64,000 nucleotides of DNA from Luidia sarsii (GCA_949987565.1 OX465104.1:7207805-7271804); one strand, 5' to 3'; shown: positions 11,947 to 24,586, numbered from the stretch's first letter. Program-made: numbers and translations. Notes: a model not told the origin generated them from the letters alone.

Positions 11947-12122
11947 TAGAAATCTTGGGCCAAATGAAGCAGTATTTTATGAGTTATGCTGAACCTGCTG
12001 ATCCCTATGCCACAGCACTTGTGAACGTTACACAGAAGCCTATGGGAAAAAAGCCTAGTTATCTGTGGGGTTCCGGTCGGGAGAGCAGCGGACGACGTAG
12101 AACCCCACAGTTCTGGGGGTAC
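11946..12122. repeat. Third copy of the palindrome arm end
   Basis: Immediately after the palindrome, about 177 bases repeat the outer part of the right arm (11771-11946) in direct orientation and end in the same GGGGGTAC terminus. Confidence 0.85.
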
Positions 12123-12689
12123 GCCTCCCACACACGCACTGCACTAACCACAAACTCACTACATACGAGTTTGTCCGAAAACTAGACCACTGCACGGCAG
12201 TACATGATGTACTACTGCGCGCAGTGTGATACAACAATGTGAAGACCAACCACCAGATACGCCCCACTGACTCACCTACAGTTTTCAGTACGAAGCGAGG
12301 AGTTTGCAGCGCGGAAATCTGCAGCAGTGGCGAGCCAGGCTGTCGTCTGTTCGGGGCACGAAGCACGAGATGTCGAATAGCTCGCGAGAACGCCGGTTTT
12401 TAAGGAGCCAGGCAGGGGCGCGATGATGACAAGCGCGAACACGTCCGATGGCAAGTGTTTATGACTCATATGATACTGATGATAAAAATACAGTGTGTAC
12501 AATATTGTACGTGCTGTATCCGCGAGTAGGGACTTGCCCGCTGGTTCAGTGCCACGACTGCCTGGTTCCCGAAAAGAAAGAGTTACCAAACCCTTCTTTC
12601 GAAGTCGGGGAACACGACGAGTTGATAACAATATTTATTCCAGGAACTTTAGCCCAATAAAGGCCCACCTGCTGCGATGATTTTTGCAT

Positions 12690-12890
12690 CTGTTTAATAG
12701 AATCTCAAAATTTAGTGGGCCTGACGTTTCGATCCTATACTAGCAGGACCTTTCTCAAAGGGAGAGAAAGGTCCTGCCTTTCAGAAAGGTCCTGCTAGGA
12801 TCGAAATGTCAGGCCCACTAAATTATGAGATTTGTATTTTGGTAATTTTAGTCAGTAAGCTCTGAGCAGTTTTCAACATTTTTGTATATC
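12690..12890. mobile_element. TTTCGATCCTAGCAGG inverted-repeat element
   Basis: The core TTTCGATCCTA(TA)CTAGCAGG reads inward from the left, and the complementary TCCTGCTAGGATCGAAA from the right. The outer arm ends in TTTTAGTCAGTAAGC. This is the most abundant family here. Other inverted or partial copies are at 13145-13245, 17100-17420, 17790-17985, 24895-25040, 35205-35365, 40535-40640, 48005-48330 and 63640-63690. Confidence 0.75.
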
Positions 12891-13144
12891 ACTGTTTAAT
12901 AGAAATTAATACTGAGATGGATGGTGGTCTTTTTTTACCCACCGGCCTTGGAAATCACCTCTCGATTTAAATTTGTGTTAACATTATTTGGTCTGATAGA
13001 TTGATTATCGAGGAACTTCAATCCTACTGTAAAATAGAGGCCTATAATATTTTGATCCTGCATGTTTGCAAATCGCAACAGACGATCTTTCTCTTTTCTT
13101 TTGTTTGAATAATTTCTCATTCTTAAATTTTAAAGTGGTCGACA

Positions 13145-13245
13145 TACCAAAATGTTGCAAACTGCTTACTGACTAAAATGCAAATCTTAAAATTTAGTGG
13201 GCCTGACGTTTCGATCCTAGCAGGACCTTTCTCAAAGGCAGAGCG
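13145..13245. mobile_element. TTTCGATCCTAGCAGG element, half copy
   Basis: One arm only: AATGTTGCAAACTGC, GCTTACTGACTAAAAT, then the core ending at CTCAAAGGCAGAG. It stops abruptly at unrelated sequence. Confidence 0.75.
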
Positions 13246-13420
13246 ACAAGGACAAAATAGGTACATGTACACGAAGGAAGGGGGAAAATTAAATTTTGTT
13301 AGGATTTGTGGGCTTTTTTTTCACTGGCAACTTACGAATTGTTTCTCCGACCGTCGATCGTCATCCAATGTTGTCGGTAATCTTCTTCTTCTTAAATCTT
13401 AGCTTCTTTGATCAGCCAGC

Positions 13421-13570
13421 CACGTGAGAATAAGGAGTGCGTGTGACGTCATTGAGAGATAACAACGCGCGCGACGCACTTGGCAGCACGCGCGCGGGGT
13501 TTTCGAACGCTGCGCGCACGCGCCCGTTTCATCACGGCTGTGACGTGTTCACGCAGCGTACAAAATCAAC
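13421..13570. promoter_or_regulatory. CpG-rich patch with E-box and full CRE, possible promoter
   Basis: A CACGTG E-box is at 13421-13426 and a full palindromic CRE (TGACGTCA) at 13444-13451. They are followed by about 100 bases dense in CGCG and GCGC, unlike the AT-rich surroundings. The patch lies about 0.6-0.7 kb upstream of the ATG of the orphan gene at 14159, so it may be its promoter. That assignment is inference. Confidence 0.35.
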
Positions 13571-14158
13571 ACAGACCGGTTGCCATAGAGGAAGTTGAAG
13601 AGGGTTATATCAATAGAGCTCTATGTGGTTATCCAGTATGACTTGATGGGAAATACTTGACGGTCGTGAGTATCCAGTGTGGAACGTTGCATAAACAGCC
13701 TTCGGTAAAGCAAAGTTGTTCAATTTTGGGGGGACAATCGAACAAGATTGTTGCATGCTCCCACTAAGTCCAAGGTTTATAGTAAAAAAAAAAGTCTCAA
13801 TTTCAAACAACCTTAGAGTTCCAAAATTATAAAGATTATTCTCATTAATTTGGGCATAGGCCTATTTTCAGTTTCAGATAGAAGAAAATTAACAAAAACC
13901 GAAGATTATTTGATTTGATTTAATTTAATTTATTATCCACGTAAAAACATACAAATTTGACTTCCATTGGATTATAGCCTATACCGGTAGTGTGCGTATA
14001 GGACAAATAATAATGTTGCTGATCCATTGATTTCCATTTCTTTTCAAATGAGCAAAAATAATCATCTCTTTGTTGTTGTCTATACTCATCTGGATTGTCA
14101 GCAGAATTGTCCGGATTTCGGTCGGTCTGCAAATCGTCAGAACTAAGCCGAAGTAAAG

Positions 14159-16341
14159 ATGCCGTTACAACGACCGGCATCTGAGGACTCGATGGGACTG
14201 CCAACGTCACGACAGTCCGGCTACGACACTAAACATGACCGCGATAACGACAGAGGTCAGTGGACGCTCGTGAAAGTGAAAATCGGGACCTATAGGGGCT
14301 TACGACTAGGTTTTGGATGCCTTAACTTCGATTGGCATACTAGAAAGTGAAATGCCAATCCGTATGATGATATGAATGTGCCTTCTACATTGACATGGTA
14401 AAATGAACCATTATGAGCTATCGGCCTATAGGCCTAGGCCTATCTATAGGCCTATGATGAGTTTTTTTTGGCGGAGAATCGCCAACCACAAGCTATGCGT
14501 CAAACTAGCGGTTCGGGTTCAAAGCGCGCGATCCAGTCGGCAACTCTCCTCGCTTAGCTTTGTCTAATCTCAATCAACTTGAGGAACTGGCATCAAATGA
14601 CGGTTTTAGTCGTTTACAAACAAATTCAGAGCGTGAAGGCACAAAGTTCATAATTCCGATGAAGCGAAAAATAGGCCTATAATGTGTGTGAAGGGCTAGT
14701 CGTGGTTCGCTTTCATCAAAGTATAAGCCTACCGTACGTGGGCCTAAACAGTTTGATAACAAATATCCTGGCGCAGTGTTGGAGCAAAGCGACAAAGGCC
14801 AGTACAGTGTTATTACTATACATGTATTATAAAGTGCACAATGTGTGTACATATTTTTTACAAGGACTGTAAAAATTATGATAAAGTAACGACAAATGTT
14901 TTTCTTGGCATGTATATAGGCCTACAGTGTAGCACCCAGAACCCTAGCACGAACTCTAGGCATACCGGTAATTAGTGGGGCAGATAAGAGTAATAGGCCT
15001 ATTTGAGGAGAATCGTGCAAATGATGATACAAGCATCAAACTTGGCACAAGTGTTCTCCAAGGGATACTAAATGAAATCTGCCCGATTGGCCAATTGAAA
15101 ATCCAAGATTGCGGCCATTTTTCAAGATGGCCGCCAAAATAGGCCAACGGGTCACTCTCATCAAATTCCCCTTTTTAGCTTTTTGCGCGAAGCGAAAAAG
15201 CTATTGTTATTGTTATTTTTCATTCCGCTTCTCAGGCGTTCATCCCGGCACCCCGTACCCCGGCACGGGAAGACGCAAGCCGGACCTGCAGACGGTCTAC
15301 CCACACCAGGGCAGGCGGTCCTCATCCTCCTCCCAGGGCCCGCCGCGTCGAGGGTCCGACGGCAGCGCTAGCGGCGGCGGCGGCGGTGCCGGGCCGCCGG
15401 GCGAAGGCCGCGGCGGCCGGCTGGCCCGGGACGTCATCCGGCGGTACGAAGAGCGGCGGGCCGCGGCCAGGTCATTCCTGAACTCCCCGCCCGTGCCCTG
15501 GTGGGCTCCCTCCCCGGGCGGAGTGGTCATCAGGACCAGCGACTACGGCCTTCGCGGCGAGTTCGACTACTCCAGCGACTTCACAGAGGAGGAGGAAGAG
15601 GAGAAGGAGGAGGAGGAGGAGGGGGTGGAGGAGGGAGTGGAAGAAGAGGAAGAGGACGGGGATGAGGGCTGGAGGAGAACGATCATCGACCTCCGTGGGC
15701 TGAGCTCGGGAGGCGAGGATGATGAAGAGATGGAGATGGAGCGTAAGGGGGAGCTGCGGGTGATCGCCCCTTCCTCAGACGATGAGCTCAGGCGTCTGAC
15801 GGCCAAGAAGGATAAGCGATTCCGCGGGAAGGCCGCGCCGCAGAGACAGGCCGGCGAGCCCGTCAGGCAGAACCGAGGGGACGGCCGGCCGTCCGACAGG
15901 CCCTTCGATCCCAGCTCCTCGTCCTCCGCATCTGCCGCCTCCTCCTCCACCACCACCACCACCGCTACCACCACCACCACCGCCGACTCCGACTCCTTCC
16001 ACAAACAGCACCAGCTGCAGCGCCAAGACCAGCAGCAGTGCGAGACGGACGGCCGGCACTTCAACCTGCCCCACGACCGCCAGCTGGACCCCTGGAAGCT
16101 GCCGCCCATCGACTGCCTGACGCGCAAGGGGCCCGTCAATCTCGTGCAGATCAACCCCGCCGCCGACCCGGAGCAGATCATGAGGGGCGGCCCCGTAGCG
16201 GTCCCCGGGCCGCCCGCCCCCGGCCCCGGCCCCGGCGTCTCCCCCGACCGTGTCCTGGCCAGATCCGCCCGGGCCAAGGCCAGGAAACTCCGGCGAAGCG
16301 AACGCCGCCAGAAGAGAAGGAAGTACTACGAGAGAAGTTAG
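14159..16341 (+). CDS. Uncharacterised low-complexity protein, two coding exons, 400 aa
   Basis: Exon 1 is 14159-14255 (32 codons plus one base, donor GTCAGT, ATG with A at -3). Exon 2 is 15236-16341 after a pyrimidine tract ending CTCAG. The junction completes a glycine codon (G then GC) and keeps frame to the TAG. Composition in order: polar N-terminus; Ser/Gly-rich part near 60-90; WWAPSPGG near 130; Glu-rich acidic run at about 150-175; Ser/Thr runs at about 258-285; a less biased block (DPWKLPPIDCLTRKGPVNLV) at about 317-340; Pro/Gly stretch at about 354-370; and a strongly basic C-terminus (374-400) that could be a nuclear signal. There is no signal peptide or membrane segment. Exon 2 is GC-rich against AT-rich surroundings. 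I do not recognise the family. A different upstream exon could replace exon 1. Confidence 0.7.
15000..15140. repeat. Dispersed repeat with AAGATGGCCGCC hairpin
   Basis: In the intron of the orphan gene, GCGGCCATTTTTCAAGATGG and its partial complement AAGATGGCCGCC form a short inverted repeat preceded by CTGCCCGATTGGCCAATTG. It looks like an interspersed element, but only one copy is present here. Confidence 0.35.
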
Positions 16342-16738
16342 GCTATTATTAAACATGAGGATTCAAATCAGCAAAGGGTCTCATTCATTTCAAAGAGTTG
16401 AAATGCTCCTTTGTTGCGCCTGGGTTTGCGCACCAACAAAAATGATCATGCCGGCTGGAGTTGCACTGCTTTCTTTTTCTTTTTTTCATTTGGTGAAAGC
16501 TCTCTCGAAAACAATAGACCGTCGATCCTAATCATTATCAGAGTCGATGAAATCCATTCATTGCTTTCCCAGGCACTCCTGCCAGCTCTACGGACATCGT
16601 TCCTTGAAGAAGTCAGGGACAGTTTAGCCTACAGTTCACTTATAAAAACTTCTCGCTTTTGGCCAAATGAAACAAAAAACCATCCTTTAGCCTACCACTT
16701 CCATACCCAAGAGCAACACCGGCACCCCAACAACAAAG

Positions 16739-16744
16739 AATAAA
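16739..16744 (+). terminator. Candidate polyadenylation signal for the orphan gene
   Basis: AATAAA about 400 bases after the stop, followed within 25 bases by a G/T-rich stretch (CATGGTGGCTTCTGG). A second AATAAA lies at 16955-16960. Confidence 0.4.
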
Positions 16745-17099
16745 AGTGGAGGACATGGTGGCTTCTGGCGGATTTTTCAACAAACATCGGATAATGTTTG
16801 ACAGTCAAGCGACCCAAACCAATCGGCACGAATGGACAAGGCGTCAGTATACAGTTATAATTATTTCCAAGAGGAGATCAAAGCTTTGTATCGTTTTTCA
16901 GCTTAAACACTTTCCTGTGTTTGCAGCATATCAGAAGATTGGTGTCCCAATTTGAATAAAAAAAGAATATGCAATCTAACACTTAATTCATTCAAATGTA
17001 GGGGAGTAGTTATCTTGGTCCGTAGATTCAAGTAGTGAAACGTTTATCAGTACCTGAGGAAGTGCACTTTGGAAATGAACTCTTTAAACTCCGAGTCAC

Positions 17100-17420
17100 C
17101 ATTTTATTCAATCTCTAAAATGTAGTTGGCCTGATGTTCCGATCCTAGCTGGCATCTCCTTAAAGACCCCCGAGAAGGGTCGCTTAAACACAGGCTTTTC
17201 AGAATGGTCCTACTAGGATTAAAACTTCAGGCCCTCTACATTGTTCATTTTTGATTTGCATTTTGCCATTCAATCCAGTCAGCAGTTTGCTATATTTATG
17301 TAGCGGGCCTGATCTTCAAATCCTAGCAGGCATTTTCTTAAAGACATTCGAGAAGGGTCCCTTGAATACGGGCCTTTGAGGAAGGTCCTGCTGGGATCGA
17401 AACGTCAGGCCCTGTACACT
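17100..17420. mobile_element. TTTCGATCCTAGCAGG family, decayed double copy
   Basis: Two diverged inward-facing arm pairs in succession, with variants such as GTTCCGATCCTAGCTGGCAT and TCCTGCTGGGATCGAAACG. These are older than the copy at 17790-17985. Confidence 0.6.
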
Positions 17421-17789
17421 TTTTAAATTTGCCATAATAATGTATGCTACTTTTATTCCATCTGAAGTGCACTGTACTGCTTTGGCATAGCATTTTTTTT
17501 TCACTAAAAGGGGCTTGTGTATAGTGTTCGACAATCAAATAGACTGCATACACTTGTATATGTACATGTACTATTGGTGATGCTGAGAATTCAGAGAATT
17601 TAGCAAAGTTCACCGTGACATAGTCCAACTGTTTGGGCTAGACTTAATCCTCCTCATTACTTCTAATAAAACCTCTGAGAGTCAACTAAGAATTCTTCCC
17701 GTGCGAGTTTTATTCTCAGTGTTTAGAATTGCAGGGTACATCAAAAAGTAGTGAAAGAATCGGGAATCATAACATCATCTGATATTTTG

Positions 17790-17985
17790 GAAAACAGAAA
17801 TCTCAAAAGTTAGAGGGCCTGACGTTTCGATCCTAGCAGGACCTCTCTCAAAGGCAAGCAGGTCCTAGCAGGACCTTTCTCAAAGACCTTTGAGAAAGGT
17901 CCTGCTAGGATCGAAACGTCAGGCCCTCTAACTTTTGGGATTGGTGTATTGCAGGTCATTTTAGTCAGTGAGCAGTTTGCAACAG
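17790..17985. mobile_element. TTTCGATCCTAGCAGG inverted-repeat element
   Basis: Near-perfect arms facing each other (CCTGACGTTTCGATCCTAGC and its complement), with an extra internal copy of CCTAGCAGGACC. The right side ends in TTTTAGTCAGTGAGCAG. Confidence 0.75.
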
Positions 17986-18424
17986 TTTTTTTTTATTCAT
18001 TTCATTTCATTTCATTTTGGAAAACTGAAAGCTTCAAAGTGACCGTGAGTATTTATCTAATGCCAACGTGATACAATGTATAGTTTTAAAAAGTATTAAT
18101 TCGTTATCAAAAAGATTTTGGGACACATACATCTAAAATAAATTTCATAAACAAGTTCATAAACTATTACTGAATTACAGATTTCAAAACTGATGCAAGA
18201 ATGAGGTATAAAATTCAAAAATTGATACAGTAAAACGATACTGAAATACATTATTATTAATCTCCAACTGACAAACACCATGAATCCAATTTTGTCTGAT
18301 TTCCCATGATCTCTATTATATTCCAATAGAAATTTCTGCATCACACAATGCCTTCCACCAGGATCCCACCAATCACGGCCATTCTGGCTGTGTCTCAATC
18401 ATCTGTGTGCTGGAGTCGGCCGGT

Positions 18425-18665
18425 GCAAAGCCCTAACAGCCCAAATGGGGTTTCAACCATCGAGGTCAACCAGTGTGTGAATGGGGAGAGGAGGAGAGCA
18501 TGAGTCATCTCCTGGAATGCCCACTTCTGCCCAATCCCTGTATACCCAAGCTAACCTTACTACACTCACGCCAAATGGGGTCGCCTGCGTCCAGTATTTT
18601 CTTAGGTCGAGTTTAATTGAGAGAAAATTCTCGAGAAGAAGCTTAAAATTAAATTCCATCATTTG
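18425..18665 (+). mobile_element. Non-LTR retrotransposon (LINE) 3'-end fragment
   Basis: In one plus-strand frame it reads C-E-W-G, then [16 protein letters not shown]. This resembles the cysteine/histidine-containing C-terminus of LINE reverse-transcriptase ORFs (CxCG..E(T/S)MxHLLxCP). A better-preserved copy is at 55470-55690. The fragment is short, frame-broken after about 40 codons and non-functional. Confidence 0.6.
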
Positions 18666-18924
18666 ACAAATAGAAATCAATCTATTGACAAATTATTTCA
18701 TCATTTGTCTCAGATGGAAGCCCGCTAGCCAAAATTAAGAAAAGCATCGATGAACATAAATCATGAAGCAAAAGGACTTGACCTTTTGGCTGTTCTGAGC
18801 ATGCCCACAACTTTGAAAAGGACCGAGGATCTTCTGCTATAATAGAGTCCATCATACAATGAGTGCTTGGCACTTCCTGTAATAATTTCAATAAAATTTT
18901 ACCTTTTTTTAAAAGAAAAACAAA

Positions 18925-19075
18925 AGGCAAAGAAAACTTTGACTGAACTTGAGCCCGAGACCTCTGGTTTTGGGTACCAGTGCTCTTACCATCTGAGATA
19001 TCCAGCCCTTAGATGGTGGCCTTCCCAAATAGTCAACTGTAGTCTTTGCCGGGCTGGGGGCGCCAGTCAGAAGCA
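18925..19075 (-). mobile_element. tRNA-derived SINE copy, reverse
   Basis: Reverse complement of the 5955-6115 family: B-box side GAACTTGAGCCCGAGACC, A-box side ACCATCTGAGATATCCAGCC, and module AAATAGTCAACTGTAG. Confidence 0.75.
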
Positions 19076-19717
19076 CTTAATCATTAGCTGCCCTATACCT
19101 CCAGGGATCACACTCCTGTTTTCATTCAGATGCAAACAACCAATTGTTGTTAACCTGGCAACAGTAGTTCAGGTATCACACAAAATGGATGCCGCTTTTG
19201 CAATTGAAGTCAGACAAATAAAGGAAAAACTTCCCAGTCCGATTCTCCTTTATTTATTTGACTGATATTTTACTACAATTACTTTTCTAAGACGGCAGCA
19301 TGATAGCCTCAAGTCAAAGGTATGTGTATGTAAGTGGAAGGTTTCCGGTGACACCATGTATCTCATCTCTTTCAAAGAAGTGTGGCTCTGAAAAGAGCCG
19401 GTAATGAGCTCTGAAAAGAGTCGGTGTGTGTAAGTGCATGTATAAATATATAATAAATACTGGCCACGTTTGAGTTGCCTGAGTTGTCTAACATTCTCAA
19501 AATCCTGGAGCAATTATTCAGATGCCTCGTAGACACTCTGTGAGCAGAGTTTTCCAAACTACCGGGTACTCCTCCTGTTAGGGCGGCTGCAATGAGAAAC
19601 CCTCTCCATCGATCCCATCGGTGCAGACATCCCAGCTGCCTTGCCACAATTTCCTGCAAGGGAAGTCCTGGGTTGGTCAGTTTCTCCATATCCATTCTTG
19701 CCATTATTTGGCCTCTG

Positions 19718-22700
19718 CTAGACGCCGGACGATGTGAACCCACCGTCTATGGGCAGGGCAGTGCCGCTGATCATCGCACTCCGATCGCTCAGCAGAAACA
19801 AGATGACATTCACAACATCTTCAACTTCTGTTTAATGAAACAAGTAAAAAAAAAAACGATGATAACAAAAACTCTACAGATGTCAAATATCTAGAGAGCA
19901 ATATATTTCAACGCTTGCAGGACCTTTCCTCGAAGATGAACAAAATCTCTGGATCCTAGCATGTCCTTTTCAGACATACATATTTTACAAAATTCGAGGG
20001 CCTGGAAATTTGATTCAGGCAAGACCTTTCCCAAAGATCTTAGCAGAACCTCTTAGAAGACATACAAAGCTCACAAATTTAGATCATGTTTCGATCCTTG
20101 CAGTACCTTTCTCAAAGACATAGAGTTTGAAGGTCTGACATTTTGATCTTAGCAGAAGCTTTCCTTGAAAAAGGGCCTGAGGTTTCAATCTCAACGGGAC
20201 TTTTCCTTTGCCCCGCTGCGATAGAAACACAGGATTTCACAAAGTCCTGTGATGCATCATAATTCAACATACAATTGATAACCCAGTGTAAGTTGTGATA
20301 GGTAGTATGGTTTCTGTGCATTGCTCATCATTTTGTGATGGACCGTAGGTTCCGATGGGATCAATTAAATCACCTAATAGCCTTCTAAAATTTTGAGATT
20401 CTTCTAATGTGAGCTATCCCAGTCAGTATTAGCAGTAAAGAAATTTCAAGGAATGACAGCCATTTTCCTCTGTTCTTGCGTACGCAAAATCCTTTGTTAA
20501 GTGCAGAAATTCCGCGCTAGCTCTTTAGGCGCCGAATCTTTGTTTACGCGATAAAAATAATAATAACGGACATTTCTAGAGCGTCAGAATCCGTCTGCAA
20601 AGACGCTCAAGGCGCTTAACAACATTATACAGAATCAAAGAAAAGACTACATATACTATTAATTAGAAAAACTATGATCGAACAAATATGTTTTGAGAGA
20701 TGATTTGAAATCGATATGGAGGACATACTACGGACTTCCTGAGAAAGAACATTCCACAGGGTAGGACCAGCATGAAATCATCGATCCATGAAATGCACTT
20801 ACTGTGCTTACAGAGTCCAGTAAGCGCAGATTTCTGTGTTAAGCAGAGCCATGAAATTGGGCCCAGGTCAGCTGCTGCCAGACTGCTAGTCTTTCCCTCC
20901 AGCGTTCCACTGTGATTAGACTGACAGCCTGTGATGGAAGGTGAAGTGGACCCAACGTGGAAACGGGTCCCGTCTAGAGTCACTTACCGGCAAAGCGGCC
21001 CAGGGGAATGCGTGACCTCATGGGGTCGGCCTTGGCTGGGTCAGTCCAGCCGACCTTACCCATGGCAGTCAAGGTCACGGTGGGGTTGACAGCGTTCACC
21101 CGAATCTAATTAAAAAGAGAGTAAAACAATCAAATACAGCTCTTTGTTTATCCAGAACATCTGTTTCACCCGGGGGGTCAGAGTGGTGAATGTGTGATCA
21201 GAGTGGTGAAGTGGGGTAAGATGGTGAAATGGGGAGTCAAACAGAGCAACGAGGGCCAGGGGGTGAAAGGAGGGTCAGAATGGTAAATAGTGGTGAGATA
21301 AGGGTCAGATTGGTGAAAAGAGCATTTGAATGGTGGAAGAAGGTGGGAAAGGTAAAAGTGGGTCAGAGTTGGAAAATAGGGATTCAGGGCAAAATGGTGA
21401 AAGGAGGGATGGTGACATAAGGGTCAGATTGGTGAACAGAGCATTTGAATGGTGAAAGAGGGTGGGAAAGGTAAGAGAGGTTCGAGTGGCAAAATAGTGT
21501 CAGAGTGGTAAAAGAGGTTTAAAAAAAGGAGTGGTGAAAGAGGGTCAGGATGGTGAGAGAAGGTCAGAGTGATGAAAGGGGGTCAAGGTGGTGAAAGAGG
21601 GTCAGAGTGCTGAAAGATGGTCAGAGTCGTTAACAAGAGAAGTGGTGAAAGAGAGTCAGTTTGGTGAAAGAAAGGGGTGACACAAATTCAATGTACCTTT
21701 TTGGGTCCCAGCTCCATAGCCATGCTTCTGGTGACTGAATCCAGAGCTGCCTTAGTAGCGCCTGTCAAAATGAAGTGCAAATGCTTAAAGGCCCAATACA
21801 ACATTGGGAAGATCGGAAAACATTGATGTCCACAGATTTCCTTCTAATTTGTACAGGGTCATGATAGAATCCTCATGTTGACATCTTGCGGTCTGGGATG
21901 CTGTACTTCTCAAGAAATCTTCACTCAAACATCGACAAATAGTTTAATACTCGCGAGTAATAAACTTATTCTTACACTACAGAACAGTGCAAGAACCGTG
22001 ACGATTTTTTGCCTTTTTCTACTTTCTCAGATTACCATTTGAGCTAAAACCTTCGCAGGATTTCTTTTTTGGACTGAACACACAAACTGTGGCAATCTCT
22101 TGACCTTTACCAATGTTCAATTCCAAACTTACCAATGATGTATAGGGGCCTTTAAACAAGGCAAAGAAACATCTTTAGCACCGATACGGAAAGGTCGTTG
22201 CCTTTTTCAGCCGACGGTTTGTTTTTGACGGATCCCATGAGATTAAAATGCTGGTGAGCTTCTCGGTGCCAGCCGAGGCAATGTCGTGCGACGTCCCACC
22301 CCCATACTCACAGTAGACCGTGTGGTTATCCAGCGCGACGAGGGAAGCCTGGCTGGACAGATTCACAATGGCGCCCCCACTCTTTCTGGCCACCATAGTC
22401 CGCGCGGCGATCTGTTAAAAACAAACACAAAACCCCCCCCCAAAAAAACATTGGCCAGGATGGTAGATATAACACGATGTTTGTGTCGAGGTGAATGTAA
22501 TTCAATGAGGGTTTGCCCTGCTCGAAGTAAGCAGGAGCCGGAGGTTCAAAATCCCGCCCGAGCTGCCTAAAAAATGTATTCATCGGGCAATAGGCAAAGC
22601 ACTGAGCACTCGGTGCTTATTACGGTGGCCAGGATGGCATGAGCACCGGGGATAACTAGCATCGCGGCATTAACTAGCATTTTCCAGCCTGTGTACTCGC

Positions 22701-24554
22701 TGACATTGCTGCAACATATCAGTGGCCTACCTTCAGCTTGATTTTCTGCCCATGCTGTGAGCATGGAGTGGACAGGCACCGTGAGTTTTCTGACTCGATT
22801 CGATGCTCCGGCTACCTGTCATTCCTGCCTTGTGGTCTCACCTTTCCACTGCGAGCACTTGGATTATCCACTTCATTGCATCTGACAAAGAAGTCGAGTT
22901 ACCGGCTCTTTTCCAGGCCATACTCCTTCCCTTAAAAGATGGTGTCGCCGCAAACCTCCTACTTGGTATTTCCACCATGCAAACCTTCATATCTTAACTG
23001 AGAAAGAAGTTGTTGCTATGAAAGTAACATGCACTCTTTCCCAACTGTTTGCTGCTATGCTTTGGTAGTCATCATTCGTCTACGTTATACAACAGCCTAC
23101 TTTACGGGAAGCAGACATCTATCAACAATTTCATTCCTTCCTGCGATCTTCGCAGGCTTAGTGGTTGACCTGCTGTGAGTTGAGAAGAGGTGGGTGGGGG
23201 TTTGTTTTTCTTTCTAATTACCTGGGAGACTTGGATGACTGATCGTACGTTTATGTCCATCATCCTTTGGAAGAAAGTTAATGAAAAAAGAAAACAAATG
23301 TTTTTGAATGTTTGGGGTTCATTTTGAAGAAATCAAACAAGCTCTTTTCCTATTTTTCTGTCTGTTTGTCTCCCTGCCTGGTTGTCTGTCTGTCTACCTG
23401 CTTACCTGTTTGTCTGCCTGCCTGTCCGTCTGCCTACCTGCGTGCATGTCTGTCTGTCTGCCTATCTGTCTGTCTGTCTGCCTATCTGTCTGTCTGTCTG
23501 TTTGTCTCCCTGCCTGGTTGTCTGTCTGTATGTCATTGTCTGTCTGCCAGCTTGCGTGCATGTCTGTCTGTCTGTCTGCCTATCTGCATACATGTACCTG
23601 TATGTAGGTCTATCTATCTGTCTGTCTGTCTGCCTATCTGCCTACCTGCGTGCATGTCTGTCTGTCTGTCTGCCTATCTGCCTACCTGCGTGCATGTCTG
23701 TCTGCCTATCTGTCTGTCTGCCTATCTGTCTGTCTGCCAGTCTTTCTGTCTGTCTGCCTGATATCCTGTCTACATGTACATGTATCTGCCTGTCTATCTA
23801 CTTGCTTGCCTGCCTGCTAGCTTCATTGAGGTTTTTAAAGGAACAAAGACCGCTTCCCACAGGGTACATTACCGGCCTGCATAAACTCACCCACCCCCAA
23901 CCCCCCTAGAAAAAAAGAAAACCAAGTCTCAATGAGAGGACCCTCACTTATTGAAATCTTCTGCTTTGACTTCCAGGAAGGGCTGGAGTGAAGCCACAGC
24001 TGCGTTGTTCACCAGAAGGTCAATGTCCCCTATGCTCTCCACAGCTCCCTGGGTGGCTTCCTGGTCGGCCAGATCAATGCACAGCATGTTGATGGCAGGG
24101 ACCTGGCTGGGTACAAATACATACGGACACACGTCAGGGGCCAATTTCCAGGGAGGCAAGTGACCGACAAAGTCATTTCCTAAAAATCACCGAAGGCCAA
24201 TCAATGGACCTTTCCCACGAAATATACAAATTAGACCTAGCGCATGCGCTTATCTAAATTGGTGGGCAAGCGGGCTGCCAACCAATCATAGTTTTTCACG
24301 GGCATGCGGAAAAATCCTTTGTACATAACATCCTCCAATACATTAACTTCCCGAAAATGGGAAAAAAAAATAATTGATTTTTAATCGAATTGAGAAGATA
24401 CTTTGGCGTTGTTTTCTGGAAAAGTGTTTTGGTGGGATATTCCTCATGTCGCTGTGCCGGGTCACATATGTAGTCTTTTTCTTTGATTCTGTATAATGCT
24501 GTTAAGCGCCGTTGAGCGCCTTTGCAGACTGATTCTGGCGCTCTAAAAATGTCC

Positions 24555-24586
<32 letters not shown>

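Larger units (their letters stand above)
9722..13420. other. Spacer upstream of the ankyrin gene, no gene seen
   Basis: No open frame here shows domain character or splice-supported coding. It presumably holds the ankyrin promoter and 5' exon. It contains GGTTGCTGTGG-rich simple sequence (about 10110-10300), the inverted repeats at 10608-10786 and 11262-12122, a fragment of the TAGTCCGAG element near 11009-11029, (TAG)n at 11205-11235 and copies of the TTTCGATCCTAGCAGG family. Confidence 0.6.
16961..19717. other. Spacer between the orphan gene and DCXR, no gene seen
   Basis: It holds TTTCGATCCTAGCAGG-family copies (17100-17420, 17790-17985), a LINE fragment (18425-18665), a reverse tRNA-SINE (18925-19075) and a decayed hairpin-family fragment near 19336-19440. 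An AATAAA on the minus strand at about 19249-19254 is a possible DCXR polyadenylation signal. Confidence 0.6.

Noticed and set aside
15297..16356. Antisense and shifted frames over the orphan exon (up to 236 residues)
   Set aside because: GC-rich shadows of the spliced plus-strand frame; they lack starts and splice support.
23308..23909. Cysteine-rich 150-175-residue frames that look like a secreted repeat protein
   Set aside because: All three plus frames are open through a CTGT/CTGC microsatellite in a DCXR intron.
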